Shown here in pieces: positions 33,723 through 46,079 of a stretch of 64,000 bases of DNA. Positions within the stretch are counted from its first letter, which is position 1; each line of letters starts with the position of its first letter. The stretch spans positions 354,586,339-354,650,338 of the forward strand of contig NC_090451.1 of NCBI RefSeq assembly GCF_031143425.1, read 5' to 3'. Source of the DNA: Pleurodeles waltl (taxonomy: Eukaryota > Chordata > Amphibia > Caudata > Salamandridae). The notes beneath the pieces are model-generated. The model did no database searches and was not told the DNA's origin. It was given only the letters and a program-made list of their open reading frames with translations. A program made the translations under genes and the position numbers.

Positions 33723-34996
33723 TGGCTCCTAATGTACCCCCATACTAGGAAGATTTGGAGGCTGAAGAGGGGATGGGGGTGGACTGCGCGACCCGCAGGC
33801 TCATTGATCCCTGGGAGTGTGGGATCCCGCGGCCACGCAGGGGCAGTACAGCATGCGTGGGTCGATCGCCAGGGGGGATAGGACGTGTTTGGGTGCCTCT
33901 TCCGTAGCCATGAAAGGGGCGAAAGGTGGACTTGCTGAGGTCTAGGAGCAGGTGCGAGGCCAAGGGACCGGGCCTTGGCTCGGGAATCCTTAAAACGTTC
34001 GAGTACAGAGTCCGCCTTGTCTCAGAAGAGACGTGTGCCATCAAAGGGCATGTCCATCAAGGATTGCAGGATATCCCCTCAAAAGCCAGATGTTCTGAGC
34101 CAGGCATGGCATCTCAATGCCACCGTCAATGCAACCTATCTGCCTAGAGTCGGCTGAATCCAGTCCACAACGAATCATGAACTTTGTTGCATCCCTCCCA
34201 TCTGTTACGGCTTGACAAAGGATAGTGCGGGCCTCCTCTGGAACTCTAGGCAGCACTTGCACGACCACATTCCAGTGAGTATGGAAATAGCAGCCCAAAA
34301 GGCCTGTGGGGTTCACGGACTGCAGCACTAGACTGTTGGAAGAAAACAACTTCTTCCCCAAATTATCTAATCTTTTTGATTCCCTATCTGGGGGTGCAGC
34401 AGGGAATGTGCCAGATGAAGAAGCAGCCTGGATGAGAATGCTCTCAGGCATGGGGTGTTGGGTGAGGAATTCGGGTCTGACGGCGCAGGCCGATGGCGGC
34501 GGGCAATCGTCCTATTCACAGGAGCCCCTGTGCTGGGTCTGGACCAGATACCCAAAAGGACATCTGTCAGTGCTTCATTAAATGGAAGAAAGGGCTTGGA
34601 AGAGGAGGACCCCAGCTGAAGCATGTCTTTTAGGGTATTAGGCCTACCCTCCACAGACAGTAGCTCGAGGTCCAGGACATCAGTCGCCCTTCTCACCACC
34701 ATAGAATAAGAGGCACCCTCCTCCGTATCCACAGTAGGAGGAGAGAGCAAACCAGTGTCAGGGGAGGTGTCTAGACCACTGGCATCACCCAAATCCTGCA
34801 CCAAGTCAAGTTGGGGGTCAAGCTGCTATTCTAATGGGTCCAGAATCACCACCATACTCTCCCCATATCCATACCCACAAGAATAAGGGTCTGGATCAAC
34901 CATGGGACCAGGAGAGCCCACAGAGAACAAAATCTGCATCGAGCTACGGCTCTGTGTCGTCAGGTATGAGTATGGGATCGACATTGATTGTGGGCC
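33723..34996 (-). pseudogene. DIRS gag-like region (copy B), truncated
   Basis: The minus-strand frames 34041-34451 and 34367-34804 carry LPFNEALTDVLLGIWSRPST and GLLSPP, matching equivalent segments in copies at 39243-39530 and 55571-56128. 33745-34044 carries a downstream, arginine-rich linker. The N-terminal zinc-binding part is absent, because a Family 2 element starts at 34997. Confidence 0.75.
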
Positions 34997-37938
34997 TGTA
35001 GGAAAGTACCATCTTTTTTGGCATGTTACCCCCAATTTTACCTGTATGCCACTATGATTTTGCCTGTCTCACTGGGATCCTGCTGGTCAGGACCCCAGGG
35101 CTCATAGTTCATGGCCTAATATGTGTGTCTGTACAGACCTTAACTGTGTCACTGAGGCTCTGCTAATCAGAACCTCAGTGCTTATTCTCTCTCTTTTAAC
35201 TTTGTCACTGTAGGCTAGTGACTTCATTTACCAATTTCAATTGGCACACTGGACCCCCCCTTATAAGTCCCTAGCATATGGTCCCTAGGTACGCAGGGCA
35301 ATGGGGCTCTAGGAGATCCTTATGGGCTGCAGCATTTCTTTTGCCAGGTATAAGGAGCTCAGACAAACCCTTTCACAGGACTGCCACTGCAGCCTTCATG
35401 AAATAAGACACGTTATTTCACAGCCATTTTCACTGCACTTAAGTAACTTATAAGTCACCTATATGTCTAAACTTCACTTGCTGAAGGTTAGGTGCAAAGT
35501 TACTAAGTGTGAGGCCACCCTTGCACTAGCAAAGGTGCCCTCATATAGTTCAGGGTCATTTCCCTGGACTTTGAGTGCGGGGACGCCGTTACACGCGTGC
35601 ACTACATACAGGTCAATACCTATATGTAGCTTCACAATGGTAACTCCAAATATGGCTATGTAACCTGTCTAAGATCATGGAATTGTCCCCTCATTCCACA
35701 TCTGATATTGGGTAGCTATTTCCATGCACCCTAGTGGCTCCACTATGGACCCCTAGTAATGCAAAACCAGCTCTTTGAGGTTTGCACTGCAGCTACAGCT
35801 GCTGCCACCTCACACACAGGCTTCTGCCCTCCTGGATTCTGAGCAGCTCAGTCCCAGGAAGGCAGAACAAAGCATTTCCTTTGGGAGCAGAGTGTTAAAT
35901 CCTCTCCCTTTGGAAATAGGTAGTACAGGCTGGGGAGGGGTAGCCTCCCCCAGCCTCTGCAAATGCTTCAAAGGGCACAGATGGTGCTCTCCTTGAATAA
36001 ACCAATCTACACCAGCTCAGGGACCCCTTCTCCCCTGCTCTGGGGGGGAAACTGGACAAAGGAAAGGTGAGTGACCACTCCCCTGTCCATCACCACCCCA
36101 GGGTCGGTGCCCAGAGCTCCTCCAGTGTGTCCCAGACTTCAGCCATCTTGCAAGGTGTGGGGGCACTCTGGAGGGCTCTGAGTGGCCGGTGCCAGCCGGT
36201 GACGTCAGAGACCGCTCCTGATAGGTCCATACCTGAAAGGTAGCCAATCCCTTTCTGAGGGTATTTAGGGTCTCTCCTGTGGGTTCTCTTCAGATTCTGC
36301 TTGCAAGTTTCCTTCAGGAATCCTCTGCAACAACTTCAGACTCTTCTGACCTCGGATCAACCGCATACTGCTCCAAGTAACGCTGTAACTGCAACAAAGT
36401 GTCTACAAGAGACACTTTTCTTCAGCAACCTCAGCTCCAAGTCAGCAACTGCAACAGTTTCCACGGTGTGCACGCTCTGGGGACTCCCGGTCTTCATCCT
36501 GCACCAGAAGAACCGAAGAAATCTCCTGTGGAGTGACGGAATCACTCCCCTGCTCCAAGCAGACACCTTCCAATGCGAAGACCAGTACCCTGGGACTCCT
36601 CTCACAGCAACGAGCGTGCTCCTAAGGACACGGAGGGTGGACATCATCGACAGACTGTCCTGCTGATGCAATTTGGAGGAGGTAAGACCTTTCCTTCCCT
36701 GAGAACGGAAGAACCCCTGTGTATTGTGTCTTCTTCACCTCCTGAGGCCTCTGTGCACTGTGCAAAATTCCTTCGTGCACATCCTGGCCCATGTCCCCAG
36801 TACTCCATACAGTGACGCTCAACTCGTTGAGTTGTTCTCCAGCGGCGTGGGACCTTCTTTTGTTGTGCTGCATCAACCGCATTTTGCACCTCCTTTTAAC
36901 CCGGATCCTGCAGCTTCTGGGGGTGCTGGCTAGCATCCTGAGGGCTCTCTAAAGAGCTGAGAGCCCCCTCTTCCTCCTCACACAGAGGTGAGGCCCCCAG
37001 GTCCCTCCTAGGTCCATCCAGCGCCATTTTGATGAAAAAAACACTTTTGGCGTAGCCAAGGCTTGTTGGCGCCTTCGAACAGGAAATCTCATCTACAACG
37101 ATCTTCACGCTTTGGGACATCTTTTGCATCACGCAGGAACCCGCTGGCATCTTCCTAGGGTGCATTTCTGCAGTCTTCTACTAACCAGTGACTCTTTTTT
37201 GCACCCTCTTCTGGGATGGCAGGGGCTCCTGTCCTTACTGGAACTTCTTTCAACTTCTGGACTTGGTCCCCTTCCTTTGTAGGTCTCCAGGTCCAATAAT
37301 ACAGCAGTTGTTCTTTGCAGACTTGGTTGGCTGCTGCAAAATCCCAAAAACGAGGTGTAGTGTGTCCTAAGGAAACTTGCAGTACTTTACTCCTGCTTTT
37401 TAGGGCTCTGGGGTGGTGTAATTTACTTACCTTTAGTGTATTCTTACTCGCCCAGTGAATCTGCACTCACTACACTTGTCTAGGGGGAGAATTCGTGATT
37501 CACATTCCACTTTTTTAGTATATGGTTTGTGTTGCCCCTAGACCTATTTTCTCTCATTGCATTCTATAGGATTTCCTACTGTTTGCATTGTTTTATGACT
37601 ATTTACTTGTCCAATTTTGGTGTCTAGTGTATATATTGTGTATAATACTTACCTTCAGAAGTAATATTGTCTCTAAGATATTTTTGGTACTGTGTCACCC
37701 AAAAAGGTACCTTTATTTTTGGTAACACTGAATATTATATTTTCTTGTGCATAAGTACTGTGTAACTATAAATGGTATTGCATGAGCTTTGCATGTCTCC
37801 TAGTTCAGCCTAAGCTGCTCTGCTATAGCTACCTCCATCAGCCTAAGCTGGTAGAACGCTAATACATTTCACTAATAAGGGATAACTGGACCTGGTATAA
37901 GGTGTAAGTGCTCAAGGTACCCACTACAAACCAGGCCA
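34997..37938 (+). mobile_element. Family 2 LTR-like element, copy 2b
   Basis: It starts TGTAGGAAAGTACC at 34997 and follows the Family 2 order: dyad boxes at 35070-35100 and 35150-35180, GGGCTGCAGCAT at 35323-35334, and the terminal CAGCCTAAGCTGCT block near 37806. It stops at CCAGGCCAGCCT (37927-37938), just short of the expected terminal CCTACA, where Family 4 sequence starts. It is a diverged subfamily of copy 2a. There is no coding content. Confidence 0.8.
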
Positions 37939-39315
37939 GCCTAAACACTCTTCACATTCAACTTGTCTTCTGTTCAACTTGGGTGACAGTGGGCCCTTTC
38001 TCAAGCCACTGGGATGGAGCCACTGTGCACCCAATCTGTTGCTGTTACCAAAGCTTGTTGACTCTTGCTCCAGGAGATCTTTGAGCTCCAAGAAGCCCCT
38101 GACTCCAGAACCTTGCAACTCCAAGAACAGCAACCTCCGTGCAACTCCTTTGGCGTGGAACTCCTTTATTGTGCTGCTGAGGCCCCCCCGTGCCTGCTGG
38201 CTTCCTTCTGGCTTTCCTGCTTGCTGAGGACCTGCCATGACTCTCGTCCAAGGGTCGAGCCATTTGGACCTTGCTGGTCCCCAAAATCCTGCAAAGCTCC
38301 CTGCAGCTTCTTTCTGCTTTTGCCAATGCTTGTTGGTGGTTCTTCAGACCACTGACCCCTCTGCAATATGGTGACCGAAGTAGGACAGCTTGTGGGCGGC
38401 TCCAAGGATCTTCCTGCATCGCCTGGACTCTGCAGGTGGACTTCATTCTTCACCAACCTGCAGGAACTTTGCATACCTGCACCGCCTGGACATTTCAGAG
38501 TGATCTGGACACTGTCCCCTTCTTTTTCAGGTTCTTCACCTCTAGAATCCACCTTTTGGTTCCACTGACTTGGTCGACGGGTCGCGATGGACAACTGAGG
38601 ATCCAATTGACATCAATGAGGTTTTCCAAAGTCCCTTCACCCCTATGCACCAGGGCTCACTGGTAAGGGTACTCCAATCTTCTGGATATCCACAGGTAGG
38701 GGATCTATTCAACCTTCTCTGTGCCAACTGGTTTCCTCAGGGTCCTCTGGTAGGGGTCCTAAATCCTAAAAATTCCAACCGCAACGGTCCTGTGTTAGCC
38801 TATGGAACATCTGGCTTTTTAACTCCACAACCGGACACCTGTGGGATTGCCTATACTTACCTCTGGTAATTCCTTACTTCCCCAGCCCTTGGGATTCTAA
38901 CACAATTACCTTAGTTGGGCACTTCCATTCTTATACCACTTTCTTAGTTTATGGTCCCCCCTCCCCCCAATAGGGTTCCATGTATTTTTATGCTTTTCCT
39001 CTTGTTGCTAAGTGTGCATTCTGTGTGTAGATATCCCCAAGTGACGATACAACACTACTACTATTTGAACGTCGGTGTAAGAATACTTTATTTTTGCAAC
39101 ACATGTTGTGGTTCTTTCTTGTGTGACAATCTCAGACTACTGTGGTATTGTAAATGCTTTACACTTCTCCTGGATAAGCCTGAGATACTCCCCACATCTA
39201 CCCCTAGAGAGCTTTAGTTATCCAGGCACCAAAACACTATCACTAAGGGTTGCCTGGGCACAGTATATGGTGCCACACCATAGGAGTACACAATAAACTG
39301 AGCCAGCCTCCTAGA
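37939..39315 (+). mobile_element. Family 4 LTR-like element, 3' part, copy 4a
   Basis: Non-coding. It matches, in opposite orientation, the element at 46080-48362 (for example CCTGGACTCTGCAGGTGGAC-type and CAAAGCTTGTTGAC-type blocks), and it ends AGCCAGCCTCCTAGA at 39301-39315. The 5' half is missing, and the junction with copy 2b is abrupt within a shared CCAGCCT sequence. This suggests recombination or template switching between similar element ends. Confidence 0.6.
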
Positions 39316-40690
39316 AAGACATGTAGTGCCTCGCTATGAGGAACCACTGGCTCAACCCCGGTCTGGCTTTGACTGAATATATCAATTAAGGGATCTGAAA
39401 TCAACTCCATAAAGGGAAGAGTTAGACCTAACATCTTCGCAAACCTTTTTAGCATGCCTGCAAAGGAGGAACTTACTTCTGTAGAAAGTCCAAGAGGGGA
39501 ATGGAGGCCAGAGGCTGGAGAAGAATCCAAGCCACTAGCTGTAGCCAGATCAGATAACCAACTTTACCCTCTAGGAAGATCACCCTCCGGTACTGCTGGT
39601 ACTTTCTCTCTTCCCATCACCTGCAATTGGAAGACCAGGAGTTGAGTCTTGTGGAGGTACGACCGTCACCATTCCCAACGTCAAGAAGGCAATACTTCGA
39701 TGTCTGCATAAACATCAGACACAGAGAGGGAGTTGACTTCTACTGGCGCCTCCACCCTAGTCGCTGGAGTCAGCTGATCGGACACCGGCACCAAAGGCGG
39801 GAACCCTAAAGGGCTGTGCACCAGTGCCGTAACAGGGGCGTCAACTGACTCTGAAGGCTAAACCAAAGCAAAGGGCGAACCTGCCAGCGATGACACTGTT
39901 AAGGCACTTCGCACCTTCTTAGGACCAACAAGAGCTCCAGAGGAAGGTAACTGACCGAAGATTACGTGAAAGGACGAATAATATGCAGGCATCTGGTCTA
40001 GAGTCGCCCTAGGGAGGAGGATGCGGAGCGGACCCTACCCAGTCTCCTCGTAGGATGGGTGATCGAATGTGGTGAGGTCATTAACTGCAGAGGCCTCGAC
40101 AGCTTGTGAGACTTACCTTTGAAAGTTGGTGGAAAACAGTGTCCACAAGAGCAACTCGTCGAATGACCCCGCGAACGGACGCAGACGAAAAGGGGACTTC
40201 ATGTGAAGGGAAGAACCAATATTCTGACATCTGCTTCGCAACAAGCTTCATCTGATGCTCTTGCAGAGCCTTCGGCCTATGTCGCTGACAGGAATCGCAG
40301 TCCTCGGTGTCAGGGTGGTCACCCAGGCACCACATGCACACTGAATGGGGATGGGGGGATAAATCAGTAGCCGACATCTGCCGTCTACAGGACCCACCGG
40401 ATTTAAACCCCAAAGACACAGGAAGCACACTACTCCAAGATGATGAAAATGTCAAAGGAGGCTGAAAAATTGCCAGAACAACCGTCTCCAGATACGTTTT
40501 GCAAGTGCGGAAAAGAAAGAACTGACGTAAGCGCATTAGTGGGGGAGTTATATGGACTCCATTGACGTCACATCCAGCGGACTACATCATTACGAAGCTG
40601 AGCGACGTCCAAGATGTACTAGGGGGGAAAAGTTTCAGGATCGAGGCTGGCATCTGGAGAGGACTCTAATTAGGTATCTGTGGCTAGATG
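39316..40690 (-). pseudogene. DIRS gag-like region and leader (copy C)
   Basis: The minus-strand frame 40081-40536 contains the DIRS gag zinc-binding pattern HSVCMWCLGDHPDTEDCDSC. The frame 39243-39530 contains LPFMELISDPLIDIFSQSQT, the counterpart of LPFNEALTDVLLG in copy B. Both copies B and C include this segment, so they are different insertions and not one copy split by the Family 2/4 block. 40540-40690 resembles the DIRS terminal region. Stops and frame changes are frequent. Confidence 0.7.
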
Positions 40691-40822
40691 TCTATCAAAT
40701 ATGAGTATTTAGGGGACACTCCCCCCCCCCGACACCAGATCCTCAGATCTTTTACTGGAAACAAAAGAAGAAGTGGACATAGAAGACTGCTGAATCCAAG
40801 AACCGAGTAGCATGACTGACTT
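40691..40822 (+). mobile_element. Family 5 LTR-like element, left fragment
   Basis: A short non-coding piece resembling the AAGAAGGACTGCTGA region of Family 1 (3999-4020). It is continuous with 43863-45132 once the antisense Family 2 element is removed. ACTTG at 40818-40822 is duplicated at 43858-43862. Its own 5' end was not found. Confidence 0.5.
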
Positions 40823-43800
40823 GTGTAGGAGGCTGGTCTGGCTTATAAGGGGTACCTTGTGGTACTTACACCTTTGTGTCAGGTCCAGTTATCCCTTATT
40901 AGTGGAATAGAGGTGTTCCAGCAGCTTAGGCTGTTAGAGGTAGCTATAGCTGAGCACCTTAGGCTGAACTAGGAGGCATGCAAAGCTCCTGCTATACCAC
41001 TTGTATCATATAGCACTATATCACATGAACACACAATACTCAGTTACTAAAAATAAAGGTACTTTATTTTAGTTACAATATGCCAAAAGTATCTCAGAGG
41101 ATACCCTCACTTAGGAGGTAAGTAATATACACAAATTATATGTACACAAACCAAACTCAGGTAAGTAACAATAAGAAAAGTAGTGCAAACAATGTAGAAT
41201 CACAATAGAATGCAATAGGTAGAAATAGGCCTATGGGCAACACAAACCATATACTCCAAAAGTGGAATGAGAACCATGAATGGACCCCAGACCTATGGTA
41301 GGTTGTAGAGGGTCGCTAGGACTGTGAGAAAACACTAAGGGTGTCCAAGATACCCCACCCCAAGACCCTGGAAAGTAGGAATAAAGTTACCCTACTACCC
41401 CAGAAAGACAGTATAGTCGAGATAGGGGATTCTGCAAGAACAACAACTGCCAGCAAAACACTGAAGACAGAATCCAGGACCTGAGGACCTGTAAAGGAAG
41501 GGGACCAAGTCCAAGAGTCACGCAAGTGTACAGGTGGGGGGCAGGAGCCCACTAAACCCCGGATGAAGGTGCAAAAGGGCTGCCTTTGGGTGGAAGAACC
41601 TGATGATTCTGCAACAACGGAAGGTGCTAGGAACTTCTCCTTTGGTCAGAAGATGTCCCACGGCGTGCTGGAGGATGCAGAGTTGTTTCCACGCAGAAAG
41701 ACCGCAAACAAGCCTTGCTAGCTGCAAGAGTCGTGGTTGAGGATTTTGGGTGCTGCTGGGGCCCAGGAAGGACCAGGAGGTCGCCCCTTGGAGGAGACAG
41801 AGGGGGCGCTCAGCAACTCAAAAAGGCCCCACAGAAGCAGGCAGCACCCGCAGAAGTACCGGAACATACACTTAGAAGATCTGAGGACAGAGGTCAACTC
41901 AGAGCCACAAAGGAGGGTCCACCGACGTCAGAGTCCAACTCAGCGAGTTGGGCAATGCAGGACGGAGTGCTGGGGACCCAGGCTAGGATGTGCACAAAGG
42001 AAGTCTGGGAAAAGTGCACAGAAGCCCGAGCATCTGCAGATCACGCAGTACACAAGATTACTGTCTGGCGTGAGGAGGCAAGGACTTACCTCCACCAAAT
42101 TTGGACAAAAGGGCCACTGGACTGTGGGAGACACTTGGACCCAGCTCCTGTGTTCCAGGGACCACACTCCTCAGGATGAGAGGGGACCCAGAGGACCTGT
42201 GATGCAGAAGTTTGGTGCCTGCATTAGCAGGGGGAAGATTCCGTCGACCCACAGGAGATTTCTTCTTGGCTTCCAGTGCAGGGTGAAGGCAGACAGCCCT
42301 CAGAGAATGCACCACCAGGAAACAGTTGAGAAAGCCGGCAGGATGAGGCGTGACAATGTTGCTGGTAGTCGTCTTGCTACTTTGTTGCGGTTTTGCAGGC
42401 GTACTGGAGCAGTCAGCAGTCAATCCTTGGCAGAAGTCAAAGAGGGAAGTGCAGAGGAACTCTGGTGAGCTCTTGCATTTGTTATCTGAGGAATAGCCCG
42501 GAGGAGAGACCCTATATAGCCCTCAGAGGAGGATTGGCTACTGAGAAAGGTAAGCACCTATCAGGCGGGGTTTCTGACGTCTCCTGCTGGCACTGGCCAC
42601 TCGGAGCAGTCCATTGTGCCCCAACACCTCTGTATCCAAGATGGCAGAGGTCTGGGACACACTGGAGGAGCTCTGGGCACCTCCCCTGGGAGGTGCTGGT
42701 CAGGGGAGTGGTCACTCCCATTTCCTTTGTCCAGTTTCGCACCAGAGCAGGGCTGGGGGATCCTTGAACCGGTGTAGACTGGCTTATGCAGTGAGGGCAC
42801 CATCTGTGCCCATCAAAGCATTTCCAGAGGCTGGGGGAGGCTACTCCTCCCCAGCCCTTCACACCTATTTCCAAAGCGAGGGTGTAACACTGTCTCTCAG
42901 AGGAAATTCTTTGTTCTGCCTTCCTTGGACCAGGCTGCCCAGGCCCCAGGGGGGCAGAAACCTGTCTGAGGGGTTGGCAGCAGCAGCAGCTGCAGTGGAG
43001 ACCCCAGAAAGCAAGTTTGGCAGTACCCGGGTTCTATGCTAGAGACCCAGGGATGCATGAAATTGCCCCCCCCAATACCAGAATGGTATCCTAGACATGT
43101 TACATGGCCATGTTCGGAGTTACCATGGTGACGCTACATATAGGTATTGACCTATATGTAGTGCACGCGTGTAATGGTGTCCCCACACTCACAAAGTCCG
43201 GGGAATTCGGGCCTGGACAATATGGGGGCACCTTGGCTAGTGCCAGGGTGCCCACACACTAAGTAACTTGGCACCCAACCTTCACCAAGTGAGGGTTAGA
43301 CATATAGGTGACTTATAAGTTACTTATTTGCAGTGTAAAATGGCTGTGAAATAACATGGATGTTATTTCACTCAGACTGCAGTGGCAGTCCTGTGTAAGA
43401 ATTGTCTGAGCTCCCTATGGGTGGCAAAAGAAATGCTGCAGCCCATAGGGATCTCCTGGAACCCCAATACCCTAGGTACCTAGGTACCATATTCAAGGGA
43501 ATTATAAGGGTGTTCCAGTGTGCCAATGACAATTGGTAAAATTAGTCACTAGCCTGCAGTGACAATTTTAAAAGCAGAGGGAGCATAACCACTGAGGTTC
43601 TGGTTAGCAGAGCCTCAGAGAGACAGTTAGGCACCACACAGGGAACACATATAGGCCACAAACTTATGAGCACTGGGGTCCTGGCTAGGAGGATCCCAGT
43701 GACACATATCAAACATACTGACAACATAGGGTTTTCACTATGCGCACTGGGCCCTTGCTAGCAGGATCCCAGTGAGACAGTAAAAACACCTTGACATATA

Positions 43801-43857
43801 CTCACAAACAGGCCAAAGGTGGGGGTAACAAGGCTAGAAAGAGGCTACCTTCCTGCA
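40823..43857 (-). mobile_element. Family 2 LTR-like element, antisense, complete copy 2c
   Basis: The complement of a full Family 2 element. It starts TGTAGGAGGCTGGTCTGG (3' end) and ends GAGGCTACCTTCCTGCA (5' end), with the target-site duplication ACTTG at 40818-40822 and 43858-43862. The polyadenylation-like AATAAA is read on the minus strand near 41055. Three dyad boxes lie at 43590-43620, 43671-43701 and 43745-43775. At 3035 bp it is the only Family 2 copy without a further insert. The 243-codon plus-strand frame at 41737-42468 is antisense to the element and has no motif. Confidence 0.87.
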
Positions 43858-45132
43858 ACTTGGCATCAATCCTGCCGGCCTCCCTGCTGCACCGACCCTT
43901 GAGGAGCAATTGACCTGTCCTGGCGATGCAGCCTCCAAGAAACTGGGAGAGCTGCCAGTGCTTGGCCAATCGCCAGGAGAAATCCCTTGGAGCAGAAGAG
44001 GTGCTCCTCTGCAACCACAGGCACCCAAGAAAGTCTTGAGAGGACCAGGAACGCCACAAACCTGACACCGGACATCACCACTGCACCCAAGCCACCCAGC
44101 CTGTATTGAAGTGAACCAACGGTGTCAGTGTGAACCTCCAGAAAAGAAGCCTGCTCTGTACTCGCCCACTGTGGACTTCTCAGTGGCATCTGAAGACTGT
44201 TTCTGCAGACCCCCTGCAACTACAAGTGACCAGGTTATAAAAAACAGACACCTTAGGACACCTCTGCACCCATCCACCCTAGACCAGAGAGAAGAGAACC
44301 AAGGGTGTCTCCACATCTCTCCTTCCCGAGAACTGAGCCCACTTGTTGACTTGTACAAACTCGACCCCCAGCTAATGTCTGCAGAGCATTTCTGCCAGGC
44401 CCTCCTGCAACCATGAGGAATCCCAGTACTGGACTAGACTTCAGAAAACACCCTTCCAACCATGCCCTACTGCCGAAGGAGGAGTGGACTGACGGTGCCC
44501 CCACGTGCACAATGACCTCAAGGGTTTAGCCCACCAAGTGGGTTCCCCTGGACTGTTCTTCCAGTCCTTCCCTGCAGTAACCTTGTAACCAGGCCAATCC
44601 TCATAGATTTGAATGGGACACACAATGCTCTGCACCCAGATGTACCAGAGCTCCCCTAGGTGACCTGTTGGTGTGGCCTTGGACCTTACCCCAAAACCCC
44701 CTTAAGTCCAGGAGACTGGTCCTCTAAGTTGTTGTACTCTACCTGGATTGTCATCTTTGTTTTCCTCCATAGGATAGCATTGCAGATTTCTGAAAAAAGC
44801 AGTCTACTTTTAAAACTCCAAAAATACATAACTAGAAAAGTACTCACCTGGCTCCTGTGATCTTGGTATGAAAGTTTATATAAAGTATGTGTTAGTGATA
44901 TTTTTTTTTATAATTTGGTGTTGGATTTTTTTGAGTGTGTGTCTCACAGCACAAGTGTCTGCATTACATTTTTAGCACTACTCTCAGATATGTCTAAGTG
45001 CTCGACCACACTATCCAAAAAGAGAGCATCTGGGATGTCATTTATGCCTCTGTGATACCTCTGGGATTTGCTTGGACTCTTTGCATAGTGTACCTCATTT
45101 TGGTCCACTATATAAACAGGCAGGTTCCTACA
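43858..45132 (+). mobile_element. Family 5 LTR-like element, right part
   Basis: Non-coding, ending CAGGCAGGTTCCTACA. Its 3' end resembles that of Family 1: CTCGACCACACTATCC and GAGAGCAT near 45001-45029 match CTCGACCACACTACC and AGAGCAT near 13973-13995, and a TTGGACTCT block lies just before the end in both. A related but distinct family is the simplest reading. It interrupts LINE endonuclease sequence that continues at 45133. Confidence 0.6.
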
Positions 45133-45719
45133 GGCATATAACAACTATGTCTTGATCTCTGATGTTGTCTCCCCACAGCTACAAAAGTGTGAAAAGTTTG
45201 ACAATGATCTTTCTGATCATTCAGTCCTCCATTTAACAATAGATCTGAGACTTATTAATCCCTCGGCTCATCACTGGAGGATGCCCATTGGGAAAATTAA
45301 AGAGCGAAAAGAAAAAAACTGAAAAATGCTATTACACACAACTAAATGATCATTCTGTCAGAACAAATCCTCTGAGCCTCCTGCAAGGCATGCATGAAAG
45401 GCTAAGTGATGTGGGTTACTGTTACAGAAACATTAAATAGCTTATGCACAGAAAACTTTGGGAGATCGTATTAAGGAGCTGACCAAGACCTATAGATCCC
45501 CGCCCACTATGGATGTCTTGCAGTTTCTTTTTAAAAATCAATCAGATCTTACTTCATTGTTCACCTCAAAAGCTTAATATGCATTATTGGGGTGCAAGCT
45601 TTCGCCATAACCCGATCCCAATCTGGATACCAATGCTCTAGGAACTGGAGGCAAAATACTGCACTGGAACTCATGCTTTGATAAATAACTGAATGTGTGG
45701 GGTGGGTCAATTCCTAGAC
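45133..45719 (+). pseudogene. LINE endonuclease fragment (Jockey/CR1-like)
   Basis: The plus-strand translation starting near 45143 reads NYVLISDVVS and then DNDLSDHSVLHLTIDLR. It joins the YVL strand to the closing SDH motif of an apurinic-type LINE endonuclease, the same spacing as SHLDYVLVDD...NDSDHYAL in the LINE at 51346-54934. The frame breaks after about 45322. The reverse transcriptase is not present, and the upstream half of the endonuclease is also missing. Confidence 0.6.
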
Positions 45720-46079
45720 AGTGGCAAGGAGTCAGGAGCAGGAGTCAGTCTCGATCTGGAGATGTTTCTCAAACAGTACCCCTGCACGACCTCAGGTGGC
45801 ATTGGTCGGCCCGTGTCTGTCGTCTGGGTCCTGTGCGCTGGATATGACGTAGCGGGACCTATATAGGGAGCACCCCATTGCGCGGACATCAGCTTCTTTT
45901 CACAACTTTTTACACCAGAAGCGTGGAGCCACAGGGAACACGGACCACTGGTGTGTCTAAACTAAGGCCCTGAAAGGAAAGTACCTGCCCCTAGAAATCA
46001 GTTGGCAGAGCGGGGAGGAAGGGTGGACAAGGGAGGTTGAAGAGTACTCCTACCCATGGATACCCAGAGAAGTGGATTC
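45720..46079 (+). mobile_element. DIRS terminal region, plus orientation
   Basis: GATCTGGAGATGTTTCTC near 45755 and GGACCTATATAGG near 45859 match the complement of 57010-57110 at the end of DIRS copy D, so this is a DIRS terminus in the opposite orientation. TATATAGG could be a TATA-like element of the terminal promoter, as an inference from position. No DIRS coding sequence follows. Confidence 0.5.

Noticed and set aside
41737..42468. 243-codon plus-strand open frame
   Set aside because: It lies antisense within Family 2 copy 2c, is low in structure and rich in charged residues from repeat composition, has no motif, and is broken in the homologous parts of copies 2a and 2b.
43858..44660. 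Possible host exons with balanced codon composition
   Set aside because: The sequence belongs to Family 5, has homology to Family 1 blocks at both ends, and contains only short frames.
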